A DNA stretch of 64,000 nt from Paralcaligenes sp. KSB-10 (GTDB lineage: Bacteria > Pseudomonadota > Gammaproteobacteria > Burkholderiales > Burkholderiaceae_B). Shown in pieces: positions 9,528-18,900 of this stretch (position 1 is its first letter; each line of letters begins with the position of its first letter). The stretch is from assembly GCF_021266465.1 (NCBI RefSeq), contig NZ_CP089848.1:3286001-3350000 (forward strand), read 5' to 3'. The position numbers and the translations under genes were made by a program. The notes below the pieces were generated by a model. It saw only the letters and a list, made by a program, of their open reading frames with translations. It had not been told where the DNA came from and did no database searches.

Positions 9528-10192
9528 TAAAGACGCCGCAGGGTGGGCGGTGCTGTGCAGTCCGGCACGTCCAGCGGTCGTGGTGCTGCGCACCCCGACT
9601 GCCCGGGTCTGCCTCGTCCAGGCGGGCGTCGGGCCAACTCGCGTCGCCCCGCGTTGCGGGTCGCCACTCAGACAGGGCCCGCCGAAGGCCCCCGCCTTCC
9701 CTTCGTCAGCGCCCGGCGCTGGACTACCGCCGGACTACACAGCACCGCCCACCCTGCGGCTTGCGTTGAGGCAATGCACCGAGGTATACATTGGGGAAGC
9801 CGCGTTGAGCCAATCACAGGCTACGTTGAGGCATCGGGCGCTTAATAAATCCAGGGTTCGGCACATCGTGGTGTAGTGGCCACGTGATAGAAGGCATGGG
9901 TGCGGGCACGTTAACGGTTCTATAGGTGCAGGCCCATTAACGGTAGGTACAAGCACGTTGATTCTAGGCATGCCGCAACGTGAGCCGTCTATCGGGGCTT
10001 GGGGTCAGGACCGGCGTAAGGCGTGCGCCGGATTTAGCTCGGCAAGGCGGGGGTAGTCGGCGGGCGCTGTCTGAGCGTCGTCCCGCAGCGCGGGGCGACG
10101 CGAGTTCGCCCGACGCCCGCCTTGACGTGCTAAATCCGGATGAAGCACGCCGTGCCGGTCCTGACCCCAAGTCCCGATAGACGGCGTCTTTA
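9528..10192. repeat. Type B composite palindromic element, copy 1
   Basis: Two palindromic modules joined by a spacer. Module B1 has 31-bp arms at 9536-9566 and 9729-9759 (1 mismatch). Module B2 has 31-bp arms at 9985-10015 and 10154-10184 (1 mismatch). Both outer ends read TAAAGACGCCG inwards, as terminal inverted repeats. The 225-bp spacer is shared with copy 2. Less conserved similarity to the other copies continues outwards to about 9400 and to about 10245, eight bases from the bfr stop. The whole gap 9400-10252 holds no credible gene; open frames inside are low-complexity by-products of the palindromes. Confidence 0.88.
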
Positions 10193-10252
10193 AATACCAA
10201 AGCGACCAATCCACCAAATCCCGCAAACACCTCGAACCCAAAAATACTCTAG

Positions 10253-10723
10253 CTACTCATCCATCTGAGATTGCAGATAATTCTGCAACCCTACTTGATC
10301 GACGAGCTCGATTTGCGTCTCGAGCCAGTCGATGTGCTCCTCGGTATCGTTGAGTATGTCCTGGAACAAATCGCGCGACACAAAATCGCGCACCGACTCA
10401 CAGTACGCCATGGCTTCCTTCACGGTTTCCTGAGCGCTGGATTCCAGCGTGTGATCGCACTTGAGTATTTCCGGCACATTCTCGCCTATCAGGAGCTTGT
10501 GCAAGTCTTGCAGATTGGGCAAGCCGTCAAGCATCAAAACCCGTTCGATCAGGCGATCGGCATGCTTCATTTCGCCAATCGACTCTTCGTATTCGTGCTT
10601 GCCCAGTTTGTTCAGCCCCCAATGGCGCAGCATGCGCGAATGCAGGAAGTACTGATTGATGGCGCTTAATTCGTTTTTAAGTTGTTTATTGAGATACTGG
10701 ATAACGGTTTTATCGCCTTTCAT
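10253..10723 (-). CDS. bfr: Bacterioferritin
   Basis: 156 residues, four-helix ferritin-like protein storing iron as a ferrihydrite core with haem at the subunit interface. Ferroxidase ligands are at the expected places (E18, E51, H54), and Met52, the axial haem ligand, is present in IGEMKHADR. The second of two in-frame ATGs (10723) is chosen because AGGAG is 7 bases from it but only 1 base from the first; it also gives the standard [12 protein letters not shown] start. bfd, encoding the ferredoxin that reduces the core for iron release, lies upstream in the same direction. Confidence 0.95.
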   Translation of the reverse strand: MKGDKTVIQYLNKQLKNELSAINQYFLHSRMLRHWGLNKLGKHEYEESIGEMKHADRLIERVLMLDGLPNLQDLHKLLIGENVPEILKCDHTLESSAQETVKEAMAYCESVRDFVSRDLFQDILNDTEEHIDWLETQIELVDQVGLQNYLQSQMDE

Positions 10724-11128
10724 GGCCATGCTCCTGAATCAGTCGGTCGAGCGCCCGCCAACAGCTGGATACGCCTGCGACGCTAATGGTCTGTACCGAT
10801 GTAAGCCTACCACGCTGACACGATATTTTCATTGGCGGAGCGCGCCTGAAACCGTCCGTCGAGCCTTGCAAGACGAATCTTGATGTAAATGCAAATGATT
10901 TAATTTGTTGGTGTGAATCAACAAGAAATGGCGGCGGAAACAAGCCTGCTGGCACCTGCCGCGCGCGCGAAGCGCGAATCCGTGTCTGAATTATGGCTGA
11001 ATGACGTCGCGGCCAGCCTCGCAATGCGTTCGTTGCGGCGGGCCATTTTTATTGTAACTACTTGTGTTTAAAACCACGGGAACCGTAGTTCTCCAGAAGG
11101 AAGATCCGGCCAGGCGCCGACAGGCAAA
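10724..11128. other. bfd-bfr intergenic region
   Basis: 405 bp with no gene. The space is long enough for a separate bfr promoter. An AT-rich stretch at 10880-10910 has a weak Fur-like match (TGCAAATGATTTAAT, 10890-10904, about 8 of 14 positions), too poor to call. A GCGCGCGCGAAGCGCG stretch near 10962 could form a short hairpin. Confidence 0.3.
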
Positions 11129-11407
11129 TCAGGCGCGGCGGGCCACGACTTCGATCAATACGGAGGTATCTGCGGTAGAGTCGTTAGCCGCGGCACCCAC
11201 CAGCGCACCCGCCCCCAGACCATGTTCGCTGGCGGCGTGTCCTGCATGGCGCCCGCCCGGCAGGTATTCAGCGGCGGCTTCGGCGCAGCAACCGCAGCAG
11301 GTCGCCACCCCAAGTCGGGCTTGAAGGTCGGAAAGCGTGCTGGCCCCTTCGGCTACTGCCGATTGAACATGACGCTCGGTGATTCCGTTGCAGATACAAA
11401 TGAACAT
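11129..11407 (-). CDS. bfd: Bacterioferritin-associated ferredoxin
   Basis: 92 residues. The BFD-like [2Fe-2S] domain is at the N-terminus: C-x-C in MFICICNG and CCGCC near residue 40 supply the four cysteine ligands. A less conserved Ala-rich tail of about 40 residues follows. Bfd donates electrons to bacterioferritin so that stored iron can be released when iron is short. The start at 11407 gives the canonical MFICICNGI; a frame running to 11443 would only add hydrophobic residues encoded by the promoter/Fur box. There is no Shine-Dalgarno sequence, and the mRNA may be almost leaderless. Confidence 0.9.
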   Translation of the reverse strand: MFICICNGITERHVQSAVAEGASTLSDLQARLGVATCCGCCAEAAAEYLPGGRHAGHAASEHGLGAGALVGAAANDSTADTSVLIEVVARRA

Positions 11408-11443
11408 GAGAATAATTATCATCCAAGATACAAAAAAAATCAA
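11407..11443 (-). promoter_or_regulatory. bfd promoter with Fur box
   Basis: On the minus strand: -35 TTGATT (11438-11443), 17-bp spacer, -10 GATAAT (11415-11420). Overlapping the -10 is TGAGAATAATTATCA (11407-11421, plus strand), matching the 7-1-7 Fur consensus TGATAATnATTATCA at 13 of 14 defined positions. The predicted transcription start falls about 1-2 bases before the ATG. Iron-replete Fur would block RNA polymerase, as known for bfd in other proteobacteria. Confidence 0.8.
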
Positions 11444-11506
11444 TCCTGGCTGGATTCTTTTGACTCACTGTTGCTGACAGGCCTCAGGCCAGCGCCGCGA
11501 ACCTGC

Positions 11507-12904
11507 CTAACGCAGCTCCAGGGAGGCCCTGGCCTTACGCAGCGAGGCTGGCTCTATGCCCGCCGCCTCGCGGTATTTCGCCACCGTACGGCGCGCAATC
11601 ACAACGCCCTGCTCATTCAGCCTGAGCGCTATCTGGCTATCGGACAGAGGCTTTTTGCCCGATTCCTCGGACACCAGCTTGAGGATCAGGGACCGTACAG
11701 CCGCCGCCGAAGTGGCCGTGCCGTCATCGGTGCCCAACGCAGCACCGAAAAAACGTTTCAGTTCGAAAACGCCCCAGGGCGTCGTCACATATTTCTGCCG
11801 GGTGGCTCGCGACACAGTCGACTCGTGCATCGCGAGTTCGTCGGCGATATCGCGCAACAGCAGGGGGCGCATGCCTTGCATGCCCTGCTCGAAAAACTCC
11901 TGCTGCCGATCGACTATGGCTTGCGTCACGCGCAAAATCGTCTCGAACCGCTGGCCAACGCTCTTGATCAATCCGTAGGCCTGCTGCAATTGCTCGTGCA
12001 GCAGGCCGCGGCCCTGCTCCCGGGCCAGCCAGTGCTCGTACTGGGCATTGACGCGCAAGCGGGGCATTACCGCGGGATTCAGGCTCGCCAGCCATCGATT
12101 CCTGACTTTACGCACCAGCACGTCGGGGTTGACATAATCGGCCAGCGAGCTTGCCCAGGCGCGTCCTGGCCTGGGTTCCAGCGCCAGGAGCACGCGATGC
12201 GCCCGGCTGAGGGTCTCGTGAGTGCAGGACAGGGCCTCGCACAATTTGCCCAAATTGCCCGACGCCAGCAAATCGAGATGCCGCCGGGCCAGTTGGCGGG
12301 CGCAAGCCACTACGGACGCATCGCACCCTTTTACTGCTTCGGACTGATCCATTTGCAACAACAGGCAGTCTGCCAGCGACCGCGCGCCTACTCCGGGAGG
12401 ATCAAAGGACTGCAGCAAGCTCAAGGCTGTGGCCAGTTCATCGGCATCGATTTCGATCTCGGGCGGCAAACAGGCTGCGATTTCCTCCAGGGACGACAGC
12501 AAGTAGCCATTTTCGTCCAGTTCCTCGATCAACAGCGTTACCAGCGCGATATCCCTGGGTAGCGCCCGCGTCAGATGCAGTTGGCGCAATAAATGCTGCT
12601 GCAGGGTTTCCGCCTGCGCCGCCTCGGGCCGCGTCGGTTCGCCGTCAGGGTCGTCGCCGCGGTTGGGTAAAGCCAACAATGACCAGTCCTCGCGCGGCGA
12701 GTCGGGCTCGCCGGGTTCCGCATCGGCCGTATCAATGTCATACTCTTCCTGCCGTTCAAGCAAGGGGTTGTCCAACATTGCCTGGGCGATTTCATTTTCC
12801 AGATCTTGCGCCGATAGCTGCAGGAATCGAATCGATTGCTGCAGCTGAGGGGTCAGCGTCAATTGCTGATGATGACGAAGTTCTAGGGACTGGCGCGATT
12901 GCAT
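11507..12904 (-). CDS. rpoN: RNA polymerase sigma-54 factor
   Basis: 465 residues. Region I is Gln/Leu-rich (LELRHHQQLTLTPQLQQSIR); an acidic region II follows (about 50-110), then the core-binding domain, the HTH, and the RpoN box ARRTVAKYREAAGIEP near the C-terminus, which reads the -24 promoter element. Sigma-54 directs activator-dependent transcription. The ATG at 12904 aligns best with known N-termini (MQSRQSLEL); 12922 or 12949 are possible but would overlap the divergent gene. No lptB, hpf or pts genes are adjacent, unlike the usual rpoN neighbourhood. Confidence 0.93.
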   Translation of the reverse strand: MQSRQSLELRHHQQLTLTPQLQQSIRFLQLSAQDLENEIAQAMLDNPLLERQEEYDIDTADAEPGEPDSPREDWSLLALPNRGDDPDGEPTRPEAAQAETLQQHLLRQLHLTRALPRDIALVTLLIEELDENGYLLSSLEEIAACLPPEIEIDADELATALSLLQSFDPPGVGARSLADCLLLQMDQSEAVKGCDASVVACARQLARRHLDLLASGNLGKLCEALSCTHETLSRAHRVLLALEPRPGRAWASSLADYVNPDVLVRKVRNRWLASLNPAVMPRLRVNAQYEHWLAREQGRGLLHEQLQQAYGLIKSVGQRFETILRVTQAIVDRQQEFFEQGMQGMRPLLLRDIADELAMHESTVSRATRQKYVTTPWGVFELKRFFGAALGTDDGTATSAAAVRSLILKLVSEESGKKPLSDSQIALRLNEQGVVIARRTVAKYREAAGIEPASLRKARASLELR

Positions 12905-12920
12905 AGGTACAATATTTTGC

Positions 12921-13490
12921 ATGAAACAGAATTCAACACCACAACCCACTCGTCACGACGACTCCTTGCTGCGCAACGCCCTGCTCAAGCTTACGGCCAC
13001 GCAAAAAATCATCTGCACGGTCGTCATCGCCGTGGTTGCGCTTGTCTGGTACGACCTTCTTAACCGTCTGGTGGCCTTTGGCCACGGTATTGATTACTCG
13101 GGATTGCACGCATTCGGGCCGCAAGCCGTGGAACTGCTGAAACAATACAACCCCTTCTTCTGGTGGGCGGTGGTGGCGCTTTGCACCCTCATTATTGCCT
13201 ATTTTCTGTACCGCTTCGTACGCAGCAGCCAGCGTCAGGTGCGCAGCAAGCTGGTCAGCGCCGAAATGTTCAACGAACTCGTCACACAGCTCTCCGAACC
13301 AGCCAAAGAGGTTTTGCGCTGGGCCTGGCACGATCGCCGCGATCCCGTCAGCGTTGGCGATTTACAACATACGGCGCGGGAATTGCGGGCGCGCCGCGCC
13401 GCAAAAATCAATCTGGCGCGCGAGCACGCGCTGGCCCTCGATGCAAAAACTCCCGCTGCCTCCGATGGCAAAAACTTGCAATCTTCATAA
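12921..13490 (+). CDS. Small two-helix membrane protein, unknown
   Basis: 189 residues, family not recognised. Hydrophobic segments at about residues 30-48 (IICTVVIAVVALVWYDLL) and 78-97 (FWWAVVALCTLIIAYFLYRF) flank a short loop. A basic, helical cytoplasmic tail of about 90 residues follows. Its ATG is only 16 bp from the divergent rpoN start, so its promoter must reach into rpoN or the two overlap. The short region before leuA follows it. Confidence 0.7.
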   Translation: MKQNSTPQPTRHDDSLLRNALLKLTATQKIICTVVIAVVALVWYDLLNRLVAFGHGIDYSGLHAFGPQAVELLKQYNPFFWWAVVALCTLIIAYFLYRFVRSSQRQVRSKLVSAEMFNELVTQLSEPAKEVLRWAWHDRRDPVSVGDLQHTARELRARRAAKINLAREHALALDAKTPAASDGKNLQSS

Positions 13491-13510
13491 AAATATGGTC
13501 GACTAGTGGG

Positions 13511-13633
13511 ATGGAACCACGTATTTTTTCTCTCAAGACAAATACTCGCAGCTGCGCTGCGGGTAGCGTCGCGGGTTCCCGTCTCCTGGCTATCACGCTA
13601 TCGCTGCTACTACCGATCGGTTGCCGGACCTAG
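13511..13633 (+). CDS. Leucine-rich leader peptide of leuA
   Basis: 40-codon frame in the leuA upstream region. Residues 25-35 read LLAITLSLLLP: six Leu in eleven residues, three encoded by CTA (13598, 13607 and 13610), a codon little used in this GC-rich DNA. Clustered rare Leu codons are the hallmark of leucine attenuators such as leuL. The reading ends 126 bp before leuA. The start codon is uncertain: GTGGG directly precedes the ATG at too short a spacing for a good ribosome site, but the Leu run does not depend on it. There is no protein family to assign. Confidence 0.65.
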   Translation: MEPRIFSLKTNTRSCAAGSVAGSRLLAITLSLLLPIGCRT

Positions 13634-13759
13634 CGTCCTGTGGCAGTTCGGCAGCCCTCACGCCACGCATTTTCCGTCACCAGTACATTCGACGCGCCCG
13701 AATTCATTAATTCCGCATCCTGGTGACCATGGCTGTAGATTTTGCTAAATAGGTGCAAT
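13634..13759 (+). promoter_or_regulatory. leuA leader RNA, attenuator candidate
   Basis: After the leader-peptide stop, GTCACCAG (13676-13683) pairs perfectly with CTGGTGAC (13720-13727). The loop holds a small GAATT/AATTC stem. A competing pairing of GTGGC and GCCAC lies upstream (about 13640-13664). No textbook U-tract terminator is evident, so the mechanism (terminator versus ribosome-site occlusion) is open. Confidence 0.4.
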
Positions 13760-15457
13760 ATGCTTTCCACCCCCTCAGACAAATACCGTCCATTCAGTCC
13801 GTTCGCCCGTGAGTTCTCCGAGCGAACCTGGCCCAGCAAACGCATCACTCATCCCCCTATCTGGATGAGCACCGATTTGCGCGATGGCAACCAGTCCCTG
13901 ATCGAACCCATGAGCGTGGAACGCAAGCTGCGTTTCTTCGAGCAGCTTCTGAAAATCGGCTTCAAGGAAATCGAGGTCGGTTTTCCTTCTGCCTCGCAAA
14001 CCGATTTCGATTTTGTGCGCAAACTGGTCGACGAGCACCGTATCCCGGACGACGTCACGATCATTGTCCTGACCCAGTCGCGCGACGAATTGATACGCCG
14101 CACGGTCGAATCGGCAGCCGGTGCCAAGCAAGCCATTGTGCATATGTACAACGCATGCGCTCCAGCATTCCGCAAGATCGTCTTCAACATGAGCAAAGAC
14201 CAGATCAAAGAGGTCGCGGTCAACGGCACACGGCTTATCAAGGAATACACGAAGCAGCACCCCGAAACCCAATGGCGCTATGAATATTCGCCTGAAGTAT
14301 TCAGCACGACCGAGCCGGAATTCGCACTGGAAGTCTGCAACGCCGTCGGCGAAGTCTGGCAGCCCACGCCTGAATCGAAAATCATTTTCAATCTGCCCGC
14401 CACCATCGAGGCCACCACGCCCAATCTGTATGCCGACCAGATCGAATGGATGCATAAAAACCTGGACCGCCGCGACAGCGTTGTGCTGAGCGTCCATCCC
14501 CATAACGACCGCGGCACCGCCGTGGCGGCTGCCGAATTTGCCGTGATGGCTGGCGCCGACCGTATTGAAGGCTGCCTGTTCGGCAACGGAGAGCGTACCG
14601 GCAACGTCGATCTGGTTACGCTGGCGCTCAATCTTTATACACAGGGCATACATCCGGGACTGGACTTCTCGGATATCGATGAAGTGCGCCGCTGTGTCGA
14701 GTACTGCAACCAATTGCCGGTTCATCCCCGCCATCCTTATGCGGGCGATCTGGTATTCACGGCATTTTCAGGCTCCCACCAGGACGCCATCAAAAAAGGC
14801 TTTGCGCTGCAGCAGCCCGATGCCTTGTGGGAAGTCCCTTATCTGCCCATCGATCCGGCCGACCTGGGCCGCAGCTACGATGCGGTCATCCGCGTCAATA
14901 GCCAGTCGGGCAAGGGGGGCGTTTCGTACCTGCTCGAACAAGAGCACGGCCTGACCCTGCCGCGGCGCCTGCAAATCGAATTCAGCCGCGCCATCCAGCG
15001 CGTCACCGACGAAACCGGCGCCGAAGTCACGGCCGCGGCGGTCTACGATATTTTCAGCAGGGAATACCTCGAGCAGGAACATCCCCTGAAATTAATCCGC
15101 CATCGCATTACCGGCGATCCCAAGGCGAATGCCGGGCAACAATTCAGCATCGAAGCCGAGATCGAAGAAAATGGCGAAGTGCGTCATCTGGTCGGCAAAG
15201 GCGACGGGGCCATTGCCGCTTTCGTCGATGCCCTGAACCTGCCCATACGCATCATGGACTATCACGAGCATGCCATCGGCACCGGTACCGACACACGCGC
15301 CGCATCCTATGTGGAATTGCGGGTGGGCGATTCAGCAACAGGCTTCGGCGTGGGAATACACCGCGACATCGTTACGGCCTCGTTTCTGGCGATCCTGACT
15401 GCCGTCAACCGCCACTCGGCAACGGTCGACCAGGCCGCCGAGGTGCTGCTGGCTTAA
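13760..15457 (+). CDS. leuA: 2-Isopropylmalate synthase
   Basis: 565 residues, the long (alpha-isopropylmalate synthase type 2) form with a DRE-TIM barrel and a C-terminal LeuA regulatory domain that binds leucine. It condenses 2-oxoisovalerate with acetyl-CoA, the first step of leucine synthesis. The barrel signature STDLRDGNQ and the metal-site HPHNDRG are present; the allosteric domain covers about residues 430-565. The ATG at 13760 is preceded by AGGTG at 4 bases; an in-frame TTG at 13742 is unlikely. It stands alone, without leuBCD, and is preceded by the Leu-rich leader. Confidence 0.95.
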   Translation: MLSTPSDKYRPFSPFAREFSERTWPSKRITHPPIWMSTDLRDGNQSLIEPMSVERKLRFFEQLLKIGFKEIEVGFPSASQTDFDFVRKLVDEHRIPDDVTIIVLTQSRDELIRRTVESAAGAKQAIVHMYNACAPAFRKIVFNMSKDQIKEVAVNGTRLIKEYTKQHPETQWRYEYSPEVFSTTEPEFALEVCNAVGEVWQPTPESKIIFNLPATIEATTPNLYADQIEWMHKNLDRRDSVVLSVHPHNDRGTAVAAAEFAVMAGADRIEGCLFGNGERTGNVDLVTLALNLYTQGIHPGLDFSDIDEVRRCVEYCNQLPVHPRHPYAGDLVFTAFSGSHQDAIKKGFALQQPDALWEVPYLPIDPADLGRSYDAVIRVNSQSGKGGVSYLLEQEHGLTLPRRLQIEFSRAIQRVTDETGAEVTAAAVYDIFSREYLEQEHPLKLIRHRITGDPKANAGQQFSIEAEIEENGEVRHLVGKGDGAIAAFVDALNLPIRIMDYHEHAIGTGTDTRAASYVELRVGDSATGFGVGIHRDIVTASFLAILTAVNRHSATVDQAAEVLLA

Positions 15458-15481
15458 ATCGGGAATCGTTCGCAAGCGGGA

Positions 15482-15535
15482 TCCGGTGGCATTGGCCACC
15501 GGACGCGTGCAAAGAAGTCCGGCCGCGACGGCCGG
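15482..15535. terminator. Twin hairpins between leuA and DUF1840 gene
   Basis: Two perfect hairpins in tandem: TCCGGTGGC/GCCACCGGA (15482-15503, loop ATTG) and CCGGCCG/CGGCCGG (15519-15535, loop CGA). They lie between convergent genes, so they may stop transcription from both sides. Neither has a clear U-tract. Confidence 0.5.
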
Positions 15536-15554
15536 GCGCGGCACTACGCGGCTC

Positions 15555-15896
15555 TTACCACTTGGGGGCAGGCTCCCATAAAACATCGGTATTATGCTCG
15601 CGCGACAGTTTGAGCATGGCCAGCAAGGGCCAGGCACGACGGCGAAAGCTCACGGCCTGCGCAATGGGGTGCTCTCTGGAGTCGCTGTGATCGTCGTCGG
15701 AGAATTCCGACTCGGTATCGGTCGCAATCGCATTTTCGATGCCGGCAATCGCCGAACTGAGCTGGTCGCGCGTAATGACGCCACGCTCGGGCAAAGTGTC
15801 GATGTAGGGTTTGCCGGCCGCCTGCAATATGGGAAGCGCATGCTTTTCAAACATGAGCACTTCAGCCGCAGCCTTGGAATAAAAAACAACTAACAT
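15555..15896 (-). CDS. DUF1840 protein
   Basis: 113 residues, a small soluble protein of the DUF1840 family, common in betaproteobacteria and without known function. Typical features are the N-terminal MLVVFYSKAAAEVLMFEKHA, the acidic Asp/Glu/Ser-rich middle and a conserved block near the C-terminus (FRRRAWPLLAMLKLS). The start at 15896 matches the family; eight further upstream residues are possible but weakly supported. It converges on leuA and diverges from the Rhs gene. Confidence 0.82.
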   Translation of the reverse strand: MLVVFYSKAAAEVLMFEKHALPILQAAGKPYIDTLPERGVITRDQLSSAIAGIENAIATDTESEFSDDDHSDSREHPIAQAVSFRRRAWPLLAMLKLSREHNTDVLWEPAPKW

Positions 15897-15994
15897 GCTT
15901 CGGTTTCCCTCAATGGACACATGGATACACTACCTGATCTTTCATAGACTGCCAAGCAGCAATATGAATGCTTTCCATTTTAGCGGAGAGCGTC

Positions 15995-18900
15995 ATGGCA
16001 CGGCACTCCCGGGCATTTTTATTTCTGCTTGCGCTGTCGGCCGGCATCCCTGCGTGGGCGCAAACGACCTGCGGCCCGTCGGCGCTGGGCGAACCTTGCG
16101 CGCAGGGCGGCATCGCAACGCTGCCCGGCAACAACGAACCAGGCCTGAACCTGGGCGTCGGCAACCCCATTCATCTGGTCACCGGCAATAAGTACCAGCA
16201 AGAAATCGATCTTCCCGCCAGCCGCCATGCCCCCGAACTGGAACTGCGACGCCACTACAACTCGCTGGACCGCCGCGATTCTGCGCTGGGGCCGGGCTGG
16301 GCCCTATCCTACGACACGCGCCTGTTTCACGCGGGCGGCCGCTGGCAAATCATACAGGCCGACGGCAGCCGCATCACGTTCACCCATACGGGGCCTGAAC
16401 GCACGCGACATGGCACCCTGCAGGCCCAGGCACAGCAATGGATCTGGACATGGCCCAACGGTCAGCAAAATCATTTTGACCGCCACGGGCGCCTGATCCG
16501 CATACTATTTACAAAAGGGCGCACTCTCGACATCGAACGCCGGAACACAGCTGGGCCGGAATTCGGCACTATTTCCAGGCTGACCGCCGGGCATGGCCCC
16601 AGCCTGGATTTCGCTTACCAAATACTGAACAATCGGGCATACCTAAGCCGAATCGACACCCACGCCGGATCCTTTCACTACCACTATGAAGCCATTCCCG
16701 CCCAAACCGATGGCGCCCGCCCGTCCGGCCCATGGCGTCTGCAACGGGTCACCCGGCCCGACGGCATGCAGCGGCGCTATCTGTACGAACCCGCGCTGCA
16801 GGCGGGCCACCCTTTCCATCTGACCGGCATCGAACTCGTCTCGGCCGACGGGCAACACCGCCAACGCATCCGCACATGGGCCTACAACGCAGGCGGACGC
16901 GCCATCCTGTCGATCCGCGGCGGTCCGCAAGACACCCAGGACAAACTGCGCATCCGCTACCTGAGCCAAGCCGGTACGCACAGCGAAGGAATCACCGAAA
17001 TCACGAACACAGCGGGGCAACGCACCCTGTTCCATACCGCACTGAAAGGCGGGCGTCAGGTGCTGCTGAAAGTCACGGGCGCTCCCTGCGCCGGATGTGC
17101 GGCGCCCGAAAGCCAGGCCCGCTACGACCCGCAGGGGCGTCTCGCGCAAATCAACGACATGACGATCACCCGATCCGCCTCGGGTGCAATCGAACGGATC
17201 GGCAACCCGTCTTCCGGATGGCCCGGACTGGTGCTGCATTACCAGCAGCCAGGCCACAGAACATCCTGGAGCACGCCCCTGACCGGCACCGAACTCACGC
17301 AGTTCGATGCCCGGCGGCGTCCCGCGAAAAAGGTGTTTGCCAATGGCGACCGCTGGGAATACGACTACGATTCGGCAGGCCGCCCGGTTCAGATACGGCA
17401 AAAAAACGCAGAAACGACGCAAAAAACCCGGCTCGGCTGGAGCGGACCGCTGCTGGCACGCATCAACCATCCCCACGAAAACGAATATCGCGGCTACGAC
17501 TCGAAAGGCCGCCTGACCCAGCGCCGCATCGAACGCCCGTCGCCGGCCTGGGGCCCCCGCGTGCGTTACACCGAAGCATTCGACTATGACGGCGAACACC
17601 GCCTGACGCGGCATCATTTGCCTGAAGGCGGCGCCTTGCACTACCGCTGGGACAAGCACGGACGACTCCAGGCTATCGACTGGCAAGACTCACGGCAGCA
17701 AATGCACAGTGTCATCGCCGGCACGGCGCAACAACCCGGCTATCAGTACGGCAACGGCTTGCAACTGCAGGGCTTGCTGTCCGGGCGGCACGTCACCGAT
17801 CTGGTCCTGCATCGCGGCACCGAGCTGATCTGGGCGCAGCATCAGTCCTACGACCGATACGGCCGCCTGCAACAAGAACGGCACAATGCGCCTTCGGAAA
17901 ATCATGCCGAAACCTGGCATTACGCCTATGATGCCGGCTCGCGGCTCGCCGGCGCCCGGAAACTTGCGAACCCCGCCGTCTGGTATGCCTGGCATGCCGA
18001 TGGCTCGCTGGCGGCGCACGGCCGGCCACAGCACACACTGAAGCACTCCATACAGCGCGACGCCAGTGGGCTGCCCAAGACCTATCAGGACTACGCCTTG
18101 CATTACGGGCCCAATCGGCGCCTGACCGCTGTAAGCCGCCGGGGCAAACGCCTGGACACCTACCGTCACAATGCCTTTGGCCAGCGCATTGCAAAAATCT
18201 CGACCGGCAGTCGTACCGACTACTTCTACTGGAACAACCAGCTTGTGGCCGAAGCCCGCCACCGCCAGCGCGCCGGCACACCCTCGGGGGCCGAAGGGTC
18301 CCATATCAGCCGCCGCTATATTTATGCCGGACATGCGCTGGTCGGTTTCATCGACTACTCCGCCGAACCAGGCACTGCGGGCGACGTCCCATCGGCAAGC
18401 TTGTACGCCGTGCATTCCGATCTGCTCGGCGCTCCGCGCGTCGTCACCGATGCCCAACAAAAAATACGCTGGCTGGCCACCTACAGCCCGACCGGGGCGG
18501 CCACGCGGGTCGCCGGCGACCTGACGCTCGATTTGCGCCTGCCCGGCCAAATTGCCGATCAAAGCACCGGCTGGCACGACAACCTCCTGCGCGCTTACCT
18601 GCCCGGCCTGGGCCAATACCTGGAACCCGACCCGCTCGGCCCCATTCCCGTCAACCAGGCGCTGGGCTATGCGAATCAGCGGCCCAAGCGCTACACAGAC
18701 CCCCTGGGGCTGTTGCTGTTTGCCTTCGATGGCACCCGCAACAGTCCCGTGTCGCAAACCAATGTCTGGAAAATGAGCCAGTGGTACCAGGATGGCCCGG
18801 TTTTTTATCACAGCGGGCCCGGCAACCCGAACTACCTGGACTGGGACGCCATCACCGCCTACAACGCGCCGCGCATTATCGACGCGCAATGGCAGGCACT

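Noticed and set aside
9543-10180. Several open frames of 65-110 codons inside type B copy 1
   Set aside because: They run both ways through palindromic GC-rich repeat, have RR/PP/GG low complexity and no ribosome sites. The same frames appear in copies 2 and 3, as expected for by-products of the repeat.
10890-10904. Fur box for bfr
   Set aside because: Only about 8 of 14 consensus positions match, in an AT-rich patch; not strong enough to call.
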